DNA of 64,000 nucleotides from contig SXSC01000256.1 in assembly GCA_005792355.1 (NCBI GenBank), positions 1 to 64,000 on the forward strand. The letters run 5' to 3'. Below the pieces are notes generated by a model. The model did no database searches, was not told the DNA's origin, and saw nothing but the letters and a program-made list of their open reading frames with translations. Made by a program: the position numbers and the translations under genes. The DNA comes from Opitutaceae bacterium. GTDB taxonomy: Bacteria > Verrucomicrobiota > Verrucomicrobiia > Opitutales > Opitutaceae. Positions 30,940-39,827 of the stretch are shown here, piece by piece; the first letter of the stretch is position 1, and each line of letters opens with the position of its first letter.

Positions 30940-32306
30940 AAACGCGGAGGCGGCAGGAAAGCGTCCGGCCGCATGCGGGCGACGACGGCCGGGTCCATGT
31001 GGAAGCGAGGCGGGAAATTCTCGCCCTTGCGGGTGCAGTCGAAGCCGAGCTTGGCGCCGGTGGGGCCGGGATAGCCCGACGGATCGAGCGAGCTGCCGGG
31101 CATCTGATTGACGACGACGAGGTCGCGGTCCCCCTGAAAGCACGTCGCCCAGGCGGAGAGGACGGCGGCGTCGTCCTCGACGTTGATGTCCTCGTCGACG
31201 ACAAGCACGTGCTTGAGGAAATGGTCGTTGACGAAGGCCGCGAGCATGAGTCGCCGGATGTCGGACGGGCGGTGCGGGCCGACCGAGACAATGAGGTGGA
31301 AGCGGCCGCGGCCGGAGAAGGGCATGTGCACCCGACGGACCATCGGGAACGTGCTGCGGAGGTAGCGCTCCTGGGTGGCCTCCTTGGGGATTTTCCCCAT
31401 CAGCAGGTGCTCGCGCGCGCCGGCCACGACGTCCTGGTAGATGGGGTCCCGCCGGTGGGTGATGGCACTGACGTGCACGGTGGGCTGCAGCTCCGCCGGC
31501 AGCGCATAGCCGGTGAACTCGCCGTAGGGTCCCTCCGGCACGCGTTCCTTCGGCGCGATCTCGCCTTCGATCACGATCTCCGCCCACGCGGGCACCTCCA
31601 GGTCGACGGTCCGGCACTTCACCAGCTCGACCGGCTCGCCCAGCAGGGCGCCGCAACAGTCGTACTCGTCGATGTCGAACGGCACCTTGGCGAGTGACCC
31701 GAGCGCCATGGCCGGGTGGTAACCGATGATGATTGCCGCCGGGCAATTGCGGCCGCGCCGCTCGGCGTTCCGGATCACGATGTCCGTGTGCTGAAAAGGG
31801 GCGGCGTTCATCGTCAACGTGCTGCGGCCAGTGACCATGAGCCGGATGTAGCTCAGATTTCGCACGCCGGTCTCGCAGTCCTTCACCACCATGATGCCGC
31901 CGCTGACATATGGCGCCGGACAGTCGGCGAACGGGGTGAGAATCGGCAGCCGCGAAAGGTCGACGTCGGCACCCGTGAGCACGCATTCCTGGACCGGACC
32001 GGAGTCCACCATCACGGGGGGCACGAGCTTCTCCAGCCGGCGGACATAGGTCGCGTTGAGCTCGTCGCCGGGGACGCCGAGGGCGAAACCCAACCGCTCC
32101 TTAGAGGCGTGCACATTGGCCACGACCGTGCCGGGCCAATCGCGCACGGCGCTGAAGCTGAACACCGGGTGCCGGCCGGCGGCCTCGGTGTTACGCACTA
32201 GGGCAATCGCCTCCTGGTCCGGCGAGACCGGCTGTGAGACGTCGACAATGTCGCCGGGGCGCTCGGCGCGGAGGCGGGCCAGGAAGGTGCGGAGGTCGGG
32301 CTTCAT
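30936..32306 (-). CDS. ubiD: UbiD-family prenylated-FMN (de)carboxylase
   Basis: A 456-aa protein (family ~450-500). Characteristic pieces are LPILTPFADCPAPYVSGGIM, MNAAPFQHTDIVIRNAE, GEIAPKERVPEGPYGEFTGY (the E-(x)n-E catalytic region) and HVLVVDEDINVEDDAAVLSA. It catalyses reversible non-oxidative decarboxylation of aromatic or alpha,beta-unsaturated acids. The local context (GPH transporter in the same operon, polysaccharide genes around) suggests a plant- or alga-derived phenolic or unsaturated sugar acid, but the substrate is open. Coupled by 4-bp overlaps to both neighbours. Confidence 0.92.
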   Translation of the reverse strand: MKPDLRTFLARLRAERPGDIVDVSQPVSPDQEAIALVRNTEAAGRHPVFSFSAVRDWPGTVVANVHASKERLGFALGVPGDELNATYVRRLEKLVPPVMVDSGPVQECVLTGADVDLSRLPILTPFADCPAPYVSGGIMVVKDCETGVRNLSYIRLMVTGRSTLTMNAAPFQHTDIVIRNAERRGRNCPAAIIIGYHPAMALGSLAKVPFDIDEYDCCGALLGEPVELVKCRTVDLEVPAWAEIVIEGEIAPKERVPEGPYGEFTGYALPAELQPTVHVSAITHRRDPIYQDVVAGAREHLLMGKIPKEATQERYLRSTFPMVRRVHMPFSGRGRFHLIVSVGPHRPSDIRRLMLAAFVNDHFLKHVLVVDEDINVEDDAAVLSAWATCFQGDRDLVVVNQMPGSSLDPSGYPGPTGAKLGFDCTRKGENFPPRFHMDPAVVARMRPDAFLPPPRL

Positions 32307-33727
32307 GGGGAGGAAGGTTGCGCCAACCTCGCGCGGGCCTCAAGTACTCGCTGTTCGGTTACGGCATAGCGGCGGATGAAGACGGCGGCCAGCACGGCGA
32401 GGACCACGGTCCCGAGGCTGAACGCGATGCGCATCGCGAGGTAGGTCGAGGGCGACTGGTTGACGGCCAGCTCCGTGTGCCAGCCGCACAGGACGAGGAG
32501 TGCGCCGGCGCCGAACGCGGCGCCTGACATCGAGAGCTTGAGGAGCCAGCCGGCGGTGGCGTTGAACATGCCCTCGCGGCGGCTGCCGTTCGCGGCCTCG
32601 TCGAGGTCGCAGATATCCGCAGTCATCGATGGAACCATCACCATCACGGCTACGAGTCCCGGGGCCAGCAGCAGGGAGGGCAGGACGAGCCACCAGCCCG
32701 CGCCCGGCACATAGCAGAACCATTTGGCGATGCCCGCGGCCACGATGGAGGCGGTGCAGAGCAGGAAGGCGCGCTGCTTGCCGAACCGCCCGGAGAGCCG
32801 GGTGATGAGCGGGATGCAGAGAAGACCCCCGACCTGGAAGGCCGTGCCGCTTGCTCCCTTCAGGAGGGCGGCGTACTTGATGTGGCCGCCGTTGACGTAG
32901 AAAACGTTGAGATAGAACCCGACCGTGTCCACGAGCAGCACGCTCGCGTAGATGCATACTTGGGCGAATACGATCCGGCGGAAGTCGGACTGGCGCAGCG
33001 TCTCCCGCCACGTGCCCCACAGGCGGATGCGCCGGCGGGGCACCGCGGCGAAGTCGTGCGGTTCGCGCACGCGGAGCACGGTCCAAAGGCCCAGCCCTGC
33101 GACGATGAACCCGATGGCCACGCCGCACACGCGGCTGCCGACGATGGCCCCGGCGAACACGCCGAGCTCGACGATGCGGAGGAGCCACTGGTTCACGATG
33201 CCCGACGTCTTGTGGAGTGCCGACTTAACCGCCATCAGTCGCGTGCGCTCGTGGTAGCCCGAGGTCAGCTCGAGCCCCAGCGCGCCATAGGGCACGACGA
33301 ACAGCGAGTAGGCCGTCGCCATCAGGAAAGACGCGCCGACCAGCCACCAGAAATAGAAAGTCGGGGACTGGCCCAGCGGGAAGAACCACACCCCCGCGGC
33401 GCACAACCCGGTGAGGATCGCGCCGACCGCGATGAACGGGCGGCGACGGCCCCAGCGGGAGCGGAGGTTGTCGCTTGCCGAGCCCACCCACGGGTCGACG
33501 ACCACATCCAAGAGCCGCGGCAGCGCCAGCGCGGCGCCGATGAGAGCCGGGTTCACGCCCAGGATCAGGTTGAAGATCGGGTTGGCGAGCTGGACGATGG
33601 AATTGTATGCGAGATTCTCCGCGAAGGCGGACGCGCCGTAAGCCACGCGGGTCTCGGTCGAGAGCACCCCGGCGGCTGCGACCCGGGCCGGCGCGGCGGG
33701 GGCGGCGACCGCGGACGGATGGCTCAT
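32303..33727 (-). CDS. GPH/MFS-type sugar:cation symporter
   Basis: A 474-aa, ~12-TM protein. The loop LLDVVVDPWVGSASDNLRSRWGRRRPFI matches the glycoside-pentoside-hexuronide family motif (D-P-x(n)-GRRRPF), and VPYGALGLELTSGYHERTRL is equally typical. It imports glycosides or uronides with H+ or Na+. First gene of the operon GPH-ubiD-ubiX. The Met in front of SHPSAVAAPAAPARV was chosen; the frame runs on upstream without meaning. Confidence 0.88.
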   Translation of the reverse strand: MSHPSAVAAPAAPARVAAAGVLSTETRVAYGASAFAENLAYNSIVQLANPIFNLILGVNPALIGAALALPRLLDVVVDPWVGSASDNLRSRWGRRRPFIAVGAILTGLCAAGVWFFPLGQSPTFYFWWLVGASFLMATAYSLFVVPYGALGLELTSGYHERTRLMAVKSALHKTSGIVNQWLLRIVELGVFAGAIVGSRVCGVAIGFIVAGLGLWTVLRVREPHDFAAVPRRRIRLWGTWRETLRQSDFRRIVFAQVCIYASVLLVDTVGFYLNVFYVNGGHIKYAALLKGASGTAFQVGGLLCIPLITRLSGRFGKQRAFLLCTASIVAAGIAKWFCYVPGAGWWLVLPSLLLAPGLVAVMVMVPSMTADICDLDEAANGSRREGMFNATAGWLLKLSMSGAAFGAGALLVLCGWHTELAVNQSPSTYLAMRIAFSLGTVVLAVLAAVFIRRYAVTEQRVLEARARLAQPSSP

Positions 33728-33876
33728 GAAGGACGCCGGGCGGCCGGCGGTAGAGGGGAACGCATGCGGGAAGGGGGGCGAAAAGGGGCGACGAACCGCA
33801 AGCGTAGGTCGGCACTTTCGGAAAGGAAGAAACGAATGTCGCGTCGCGCCGCGAATCCCGCCGGCCGCCACCACCG

Positions 33877-33892
33877 GTCCACATTCTTGGAC
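33877..33892. promoter_or_regulatory. Candidate operator GTCCA-N6-TGGAC
   Basis: A perfect 5-bp inverted repeat with 6-nt AT-rich spacer (CATTCT) lies in the 294-bp divergent region between the GPH-ubiD-ubiX operon and the sulfatase operon. Spacing GTC-N10-GAC equals that of the sites at 49434-49455 and 53663-53682. Nothing else is obvious in this intergenic stretch. Confidence 0.35.
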
Positions 33893-34021
33893 AAATCGTG
33901 GAAGCGCCGAGCGAATTGAACAGTCGGGGATGGTCAGACGGAGAGGCACATGCAATCAGCAAGGCAGCATGGCCGCGTTCATTCCAGCGTTCCTCTGAGC
34001 CGTTCCCCATCCGGTTGCCAT

Positions 34022-35422
34022 ATGCTCCCCTTCCAGTTGAATTTGTCCTGTCGGCCGGTGCTCGCGGTCCTCGGGCTGCTGGCCGCGGTCCTGGCCCCAA
34101 TCTTCGCGGGTGCCGCGGAGCCGAAACAGCCCAACATCGTCATCCTTCTCGCGGACGACCTCGGCTGGAACGATGTCAGCTGGAACAACCCGGCCATCAA
34201 GACACCGAACCTCGACCGGCTGTGCCGCGCCGGCGTCCGGCTCGCCCGCCAGTACGTGCATTCGATGTGCACCCCGACGCGCGCCGCGCTGGTGTCCGGC
34301 CGGTTCGCGACGCGGTTCGGGATCGACGTGGCGCAGAACGAGCGGGCGCTGCCCTACGACACCACCACGCTCATGCGGGTGCTCGACGAGCGTGGGTACG
34401 ACACGGCGCTGATCGGCAAGTGGCATCTCGGCTCGGCCTCGCAATGGGGGCCACAGAAATACAATTTTGACTACAGCTATGGGGCGCTTTCCGGCGGTTG
34501 CGGGCCCTACAGCCACCTGTACAAGGCGGGGCCCTACACCCGGACCTGGCACCGGAACGGCACCCTGATCGAGGAGACGGGGCACGTGACGGACCTGATC
34601 GCCCGCGAGGCGGTGCAGTGGCTCGGGCAGCGCGGCGACCAGCCGTTTTTCCTCTACGTGCCTTTCACCGCGCCACACGTGCCGGTGCAGGAGCCCGCGC
34701 GCTGGCTGGGCGAGTACCCCGAACTCACGAACCCGGCGAAGCGCGAGTTTTACGCCGCTGTCACGCACATGGACTGGGCCGTGGGCGAGATCATGCAGGC
34801 CCTCGAGCGGACCGGCCGCCGCGCGGACACGATCGTGATTTTCCTGAGCGATAACGGCGCGACGCCCGACCAGCCGAACGAGAGCTGGCTGAACGTGAAC
34901 GATCCCCGCGACCATTTCACGCCGGGGCCGGCCGGTGGCAGCAACGCTCCACTGCGCGGACGCAAGACGACCGTCTACGAAGGCGGATTGAGGGTCCCGG
35001 CATTCGTCAACTGGCCCGGCCTCCTGAAGCCCGGCACGTTCGGGGGCGTGGTGCATGTGGTCGACTGGATGCCCACGCTCTGCGGCCTGGTCGGTTTCCA
35101 GCCGGCCACCGATCCCAAGTGGGACGGACGCGACCTCTGGCCGGCCCTGACCGGCCGCATGCCCGCGACGTCCCGGCAGCTTTATTGGGTGAGCGCCCGC
35201 GCCACCGTCGCCGCCGTGCGCGATGGCGATTGGAAACTGGTCGTCACCAAGGAGGGCGACCGCGCGGAGCTATTCAACCTGGCTGCGGATCCCAACGAAA
35301 AACGTGATCTCGCCGCGGCGGAACCGAAGCGGGTGGCCGCCCTGCGGCGGCTCTGGGCCGAGCTGGCCGCGCGTGATGGTGATGCCAAGGTCACGGAGAC
35401 CGGCCCCAAGGTTTCGGACTAA
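34022..35422 (+). CDS. Secreted type I sulfatase (CTPTR)
   Basis: A 466-aa formylglycine sulfatase. Signal peptide ~1-32; metal ligands Asp45/Asp46 in ILLADDLGWNDVSW; active-site Cys83 in SMCTPTRAALVSGR; GKWHLGSASQWGPQKYNFDY; IFLSDNGATPDQP supplies late metal ligands. The layout resembles arylsulfatase B-like S1 members. It desulfates a polysaccharide in the periplasm or outside. It heads the long plus-strand operon running to at least the enolase gene. The motif CxPTR is less usual than CxPSR but fits maturase consensus CxPxR. Confidence 0.92.
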   Translation: MLPFQLNLSCRPVLAVLGLLAAVLAPIFAGAAEPKQPNIVILLADDLGWNDVSWNNPAIKTPNLDRLCRAGVRLARQYVHSMCTPTRAALVSGRFATRFGIDVAQNERALPYDTTTLMRVLDERGYDTALIGKWHLGSASQWGPQKYNFDYSYGALSGGCGPYSHLYKAGPYTRTWHRNGTLIEETGHVTDLIAREAVQWLGQRGDQPFFLYVPFTAPHVPVQEPARWLGEYPELTNPAKREFYAAVTHMDWAVGEIMQALERTGRRADTIVIFLSDNGATPDQPNESWLNVNDPRDHFTPGPAGGSNAPLRGRKTTVYEGGLRVPAFVNWPGLLKPGTFGGVVHVVDWMPTLCGLVGFQPATDPKWDGRDLWPALTGRMPATSRQLYWVSARATVAAVRDGDWKLVVTKEGDRAELFNLAADPNEKRDLAAAEPKRVAALRRLWAELAARDGDAKVTETGPKVSD

Positions 35423-35432
35423 ACCCCTTCTG

Positions 35433-36851
35433 ATGATCCCCATGCGCTCCGCTTTCCTCGCTGTTCTCGCGCTGCTCGCGCCGCCGATCATGTTCGGCGC
35501 CGTCCAGGTGGTCCCGGGCGACGGCGCGTCGCTCCAGCGCGCGATCGACGCCCATCCCGGCCAGCAGGTCTTCGTTCCGGCCGGCGACTACGTGATCGAC
35601 CAGCCGCTCCGGCTCAAGGCCGACCAGTCGGGCCTCTGGGGTCCGGGACGCATCATTCAATCCAACCCGGAGGCGGACATCGTAAACGTGGAGAACGTCA
35701 GCGGCGTCGTGCTGCGCGACCTCACCTTCACGCGGTCGGAAGGGAAGATGGAGACGCATCGTCCGGGCCTCCGACTCGTGCGCTGCGCCGACGTCACGAT
35801 CGACAACGTGCAGATCCTCGATAACCGCGGCGACCTCGCGGCGATCTTCGCCGCCTACTGCCGCAACCTGCACATCAAGTACTCGTACATCGAGAACTAC
35901 TCCCGCATCGCGATCGACGACCGGACCACGATCCCGTTCTTGGGCTACGCCTTCAATTGCATCAACGGCACGGGCATGCTGATCCGGCATTCGGCCGGCA
36001 CGCGGATCGAATACAACCGGGTCGTCGAGCTCCGCATGCTCCCGACTCCGGAGCTAAAGGCGAAGTACAACCTCGGGAAATTCAGCAAGAAGAACCCCGT
36101 GCGCGGCGCCAGCGTCTCCGAGGAGATGTGGGCGGCCGAGTATTTCAACGGCTGGCACCAGGGCGCGGCGATTCAGATCACCAAGGGCGAGACGAGCGAC
36201 TTCGTGCAGCTCCTCGGCAACTACGTCGAGAACGCCGCCCAGGGCATCGACATCCACGGCGACCACGTGATCATGAGCCATAACACGATCAACAACGCGT
36301 TCATCGGGATGAAGGCCATGCACGGCTCCCGGAACGTGATCATCGCCGGCAATCAGTTTTCCCGGAATGATCTCTGGAGCATCCAGCTCCAGCCCGGTAC
36401 CGCCTCGCACGTGGCCATCCCGGAGAGCGCGGCAAGCAAGGCCGACCCGGCCGATCCCGAGGCGCTGACCTGGCCGATCACCCGCGCGGGCGCGAACATC
36501 GACGGGCATTCGATCGTCGCCAACAACATCATCTCCGACTTCGGCTACGGCACCGCGCATTGGATGTGGGACTCGGCGAACACGGCGCCCATCCAGTTCA
36601 ACGCGGGTCCGCTCGGAGGTCCGAACGGCAAACCGCCGCCCGAGACTGATGTGATCGTCACCGGTAACGTGCTGCACGATACGGGGCGTGACGGCGTCAT
36701 CGTCGACGGCCAGGTGCGTAAGGAGCCCCCGCGCTACCGGTACGCCGTCCGGATTGGCACGGGCGAGCTTGGGCCCCGCGGCCTCCGTTTCTCGAACAAT
36801 ATCCTTCACCCCGGGACGGACGGCGTCTCGAACGTCGAACTCACGCCATGA
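35433..36851 (+). CDS. Secreted right-handed beta-helix protein, paralog 1
   Basis: A 472-aa protein with signal peptide (MRSAFLAVLALLAPPIMFGA) and a pectate-lyase-like parallel beta-helix (PF13229 type). Family-specific blocks are SGLWGPGRIIQSNPEADI, ENYSRIAIDDRTT, TPELKAKYNLGKFSKKNP, EYFNGWHQGAAI, NAFIGMKAMHGSRNVIIAGN and PGTASH. Probably a polysaccharide lyase or isomerase-like carbohydrate enzyme; no catalytic family can be named from sequence. Its stop overlaps the next paralog's start (ATGA). It is 10 bp after the sulfatase. Confidence 0.85.
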   Translation: MIPMRSAFLAVLALLAPPIMFGAVQVVPGDGASLQRAIDAHPGQQVFVPAGDYVIDQPLRLKADQSGLWGPGRIIQSNPEADIVNVENVSGVVLRDLTFTRSEGKMETHRPGLRLVRCADVTIDNVQILDNRGDLAAIFAAYCRNLHIKYSYIENYSRIAIDDRTTIPFLGYAFNCINGTGMLIRHSAGTRIEYNRVVELRMLPTPELKAKYNLGKFSKKNPVRGASVSEEMWAAEYFNGWHQGAAIQITKGETSDFVQLLGNYVENAAQGIDIHGDHVIMSHNTINNAFIGMKAMHGSRNVIIAGNQFSRNDLWSIQLQPGTASHVAIPESAASKADPADPEALTWPITRAGANIDGHSIVANNIISDFGYGTAHWMWDSANTAPIQFNAGPLGGPNGKPPPETDVIVTGNVLHDTGRDGVIVDGQVRKEPPRYRYAVRIGTGELGPRGLRFSNNILHPGTDGVSNVELTP

Positions 36852-38293
36852 CCCTCGTGCGCTTCGTGCTCCTTCTGGTCTGCGCCGGCTTCGCGGCCCG
36901 CGCGGCCGACCCTGCCGCCGACCCGCTCGCGCTGACCCCCGCCGTTACGAAGTACGCTTCGATTCAAGAGGCGCTGGACCGGAACCCGGGCCGCCAGGTG
37001 TACCTTCCCACCGGCGATCACGAGATCAGCGAGGTCCTGAAGATCACGACTCCCAACTCCGGACTCTGGGGCCCGGGTCGCATCATCCAGACGAACCCCG
37101 AGGCCGCCATCATCGATGCGCGCGGCGCGAAGGGGATCCAGCTCCGGGGGTTCACGCTCACGCGCGCCGAGGGCCGGCAGGAGTCGCGCCAGTCGGCCCT
37201 GGTCGTCGAGCGATGCGAGAACGCCGTGATCGACAGCGTGCAGGTCCTCGATAACTGGGCCAACGCGAGCGCGGTCTCCGTTACGGAGTGCGACCGCGTG
37301 CAGGTCAGAAACTGTCTCGTGCGGAACTACTCCCGCATCGCGATCGACGATCGCACGAAGACTTCCTTCCTCGGCTACGCGTTCCGCTGCATCGACGGCA
37401 CCGGCATCACTGTCCGCCACTCCCAGGGCGGACTGATCGCGCACAACCGCGTCGTCGAGCTGCGCATGCGCCCGACGCCGGAGCTCAAGGCCGAGCACGA
37501 CCTCGGGAAATTCGTGAAGAAGAACGCCACCAAGGGCTGGCGCGTGTCGCAGGAGATGTGGGACTCCGAGTACTTCAACGGCTGGCACCAAGGCTCGGCC
37601 ATCGTGGTGACAAGCGGGGAGCGCAGCGACCACACTCGCGTCATCGGCAACTACATCGAGAATGCCGCCCAGGGGATCGATATCCACTCCGACCATACGA
37701 TCCTCGCGAATAACATCATCAACAACGCCTTCATCGGGATGAAGGCCATCCACGGGTCGCGCAACACACTTATCCTGGGGAATCAGTTTTCTCGCAGCGA
37801 CCTCTGGGCCATCGGGCTGATGCCCGGCACGGCCTCGCATGAGGCGGGAGTCGAGGTCGAGCTCTCGGGCGGGCGCAAATCGAGCGCGGTGGCGAACGTC
37901 GATGGCTATTCAGTCGTCGCCAACAACATCATTTCCGACTTCGGTTATGGCGACGCCCACTGGAACTGGAGCATCGACACCTCCGGGCTGGCCCCGCTGC
38001 GCTTGGGTTCGCCCGGCTTCGCCGCGAACGGCAAGCCGCCGGTCCGCGACGTCCTCGTCCTCGGCAACATCATCCAGGACACCGGTCGTGACGGCGTCAT
38101 CGTCGACGGCCAGGCCAAGATCGAGCCCCCGCGCTATCGGTACGCCGTGAAGATCGCGCCCGGCGCGGACGCCCCGCTGGGCGTCAGGTTCGGCGCCAAT
38201 ATTTTCCATCCCGGCACCGAAGGTGTCGCCGACGCCCCGTTGACTTCTCCTGATCCCCCACTCGGCGTACGGCCCACTTCACCCGTCCCATGA
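36848..38293 (+). CDS. Secreted right-handed beta-helix protein, paralog 2
   Basis: A 481-aa tandem paralog of the preceding gene, overlapping it by 4 bp: same signal peptide design (MTLVRFVLLLVCAGFAARAA) and the same blocks SGLWGPGRIIQTNPEAAI, RNYSRIAIDDRTKTSFLGYA, TPELKAEHDLGKFVKKN, SEYFNGWHQGSAI, NAFIGMKAIHGSRNTLILGN and MPGTASH. Its own stop overlaps the symporter start (ATGA). Co-translation suggests the two act together, perhaps as a heteromer or on successive linkages. Confidence 0.85.
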   Translation: MTLVRFVLLLVCAGFAARAADPAADPLALTPAVTKYASIQEALDRNPGRQVYLPTGDHEISEVLKITTPNSGLWGPGRIIQTNPEAAIIDARGAKGIQLRGFTLTRAEGRQESRQSALVVERCENAVIDSVQVLDNWANASAVSVTECDRVQVRNCLVRNYSRIAIDDRTKTSFLGYAFRCIDGTGITVRHSQGGLIAHNRVVELRMRPTPELKAEHDLGKFVKKNATKGWRVSQEMWDSEYFNGWHQGSAIVVTSGERSDHTRVIGNYIENAAQGIDIHSDHTILANNIINNAFIGMKAIHGSRNTLILGNQFSRSDLWAIGLMPGTASHEAGVEVELSGGRKSSAVANVDGYSVVANNIISDFGYGDAHWNWSIDTSGLAPLRLGSPGFAANGKPPVRDVLVLGNIIQDTGRDGVIVDGQAKIEPPRYRYAVKIAPGADAPLGVRFGANIFHPGTEGVADAPLTSPDPPLGVRPTSPVP

Positions 38294-39807
38294 TTCCCGG
38301 TAACCTCACCGTCGCCGACATCCTCATCGTCGTCGCGTATTTTGTCGGCACCGTCTGGCTCGGTGCCCGCTTCAGCGGGCGGCAGAAGAGTTCCTCGAAC
38401 TACTTCCTCGGCAATCGCAACCTGCCCGGTTGGGCGGTGGGCTTGTCGATGTTTGCCACCATCACTTCGAGCTGGGCTTTCCTTGCCCTGCCGGCGAAGG
38501 CGTTCGCGAGCGACCTCCAATACCTGATGGCGGTCTCGGCGATCCCGATCGCGGCCTGGATCTCGGTCCGGTGGATCGTGCCGCTTTTCCGCGAGCGCAT
38601 CCGGCTCAGCGCGTATGAATACCTCGAGCACCGGTTCGGTCTCGGCGCGCGGATCTACGGCAACCTGGCTTTCCTCATCGTCCACTTCGGCAAGATGGCG
38701 GCGATTTTGTACCTCCTCTGCCTCGCCATCGCGGGGATCACTGGCTGGAACATCTTTTTGCTCATCGCCGTGGTGGGCATCTCCACCGTGGCCTACACGA
38801 TCGTCGGCGGCATCGAAGGCGTCGTCTGGACCGACGTGGCGCAGGGTTTCCTGCTCCTGTTCGCCGGCGTGGTCGCGCTCGGGTTCATCATTTTCGGCGG
38901 CGTCGCCGACGCCGGGACCGTCCTCGGCACCGCTTGGGACGCGGGCAAGTTCAAGCTGATCAACACGAACTTTTCTTGGACCAGCTCGAACACGCTCGTG
39001 CTCGTGTTCTTCGGGCTCAATTTCTACCTGCAGAAATACGTAGCCGACCAGACGGTGGTGCAGCGCTACCTGCTCGCCTCGACAACGGCGCAGGCGGGAC
39101 GCGCCCTCTGGCTGTCGTCGTTCCTGCTCATGGGCGTCTGGCTCCTGTTCATGTCCGTGGGGGCGGTGCTCTGGGCCTATTACCAGGCGGGCAATGGAAC
39201 GGTGCCGCCGGAGGTGCTGGCCAAGCCGGATCGCGTCTTCCCGTACTACATCGGCCACGGCATGCCAGCGGGCATGCCTGGCCTGATCCTCGCCGGCCTG
39301 CTGGCGGCCACCATGTCGACTCTGGCATCGGACCTCAACAGCTTGAGCGCGGTGGCATACGACGACTATTATCGACGCCTTCGGCCCAAGGCGAGCGATG
39401 AGGAGCACCTGAAATTCTCGCGGCGCGTCGTGCTAGTTGCAGGTCTCTTGGGGGTGGCGGTGGCGATGGCGATGACCCGCGTCCATTCGATGGCAGACGC
39501 GGCGTTCGATTTCGTCTCCCTCGTCGGTGGTGGCGTGCTCGGCATGTACCTGCTCGGCATCCTCGTGCCGCGCTGCTCGAGCCGGGCGCTGTACGTCGGG
39601 TTGGTCGTGGGCGTGGCCTTCGTGCTATGGGCCACGTTCTGCGGGCGGGGCGAGACTGCGCTGCCGGCGTTGCCGCGCTTCCCGCTGCACACCCTCTGGG
39701 TCGGCCTGCTCGGCAACGTCGTGGTCTTCGCCTGTGGCTTGGCGACCAGCTTCATCTGGCCGGCGCTGGTGAAGGCGGCTCCAGCCCGCGAGGCCGTCCC
39801 GGCGTGA
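38290..39807 (+). CDS. Sodium:solute symporter (SSS family)
   Basis: A 505-aa carrier with ~13-14 TM helices. SSS signature elements: SSSNYFLGNRNLPGWAVGLS, SAYEYLEHRFG, GGIEGVVWTDVAQGFLLLFA, YVADQTVVQRYL, AATMSTLASDLNSLSAVAYD. Placed between secreted beta-helix proteins and cytoplasmic sugar-acid enzymes, it likely imports their product (an oligomer, sugar or sugar acid). Coupled by ATGA to the preceding gene; unlike the SSS gene at 1.6-3.1 kb it has no small partner ORF. Confidence 0.92.
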   Translation: MIPGNLTVADILIVVAYFVGTVWLGARFSGRQKSSSNYFLGNRNLPGWAVGLSMFATITSSWAFLALPAKAFASDLQYLMAVSAIPIAAWISVRWIVPLFRERIRLSAYEYLEHRFGLGARIYGNLAFLIVHFGKMAAILYLLCLAIAGITGWNIFLLIAVVGISTVAYTIVGGIEGVVWTDVAQGFLLLFAGVVALGFIIFGGVADAGTVLGTAWDAGKFKLINTNFSWTSSNTLVLVFFGLNFYLQKYVADQTVVQRYLLASTTAQAGRALWLSSFLLMGVWLLFMSVGAVLWAYYQAGNGTVPPEVLAKPDRVFPYYIGHGMPAGMPGLILAGLLAATMSTLASDLNSLSAVAYDDYYRRLRPKASDEEHLKFSRRVVLVAGLLGVAVAMAMTRVHSMADAAFDFVSLVGGGVLGMYLLGILVPRCSSRALYVGLVVGVAFVLWATFCGRGETALPALPRFPLHTLWVGLLGNVVVFACGLATSFIWPALVKAAPAREAVPA

Positions 39808-39827
39808 TCTGCCAGTCTCTCTCCTCG

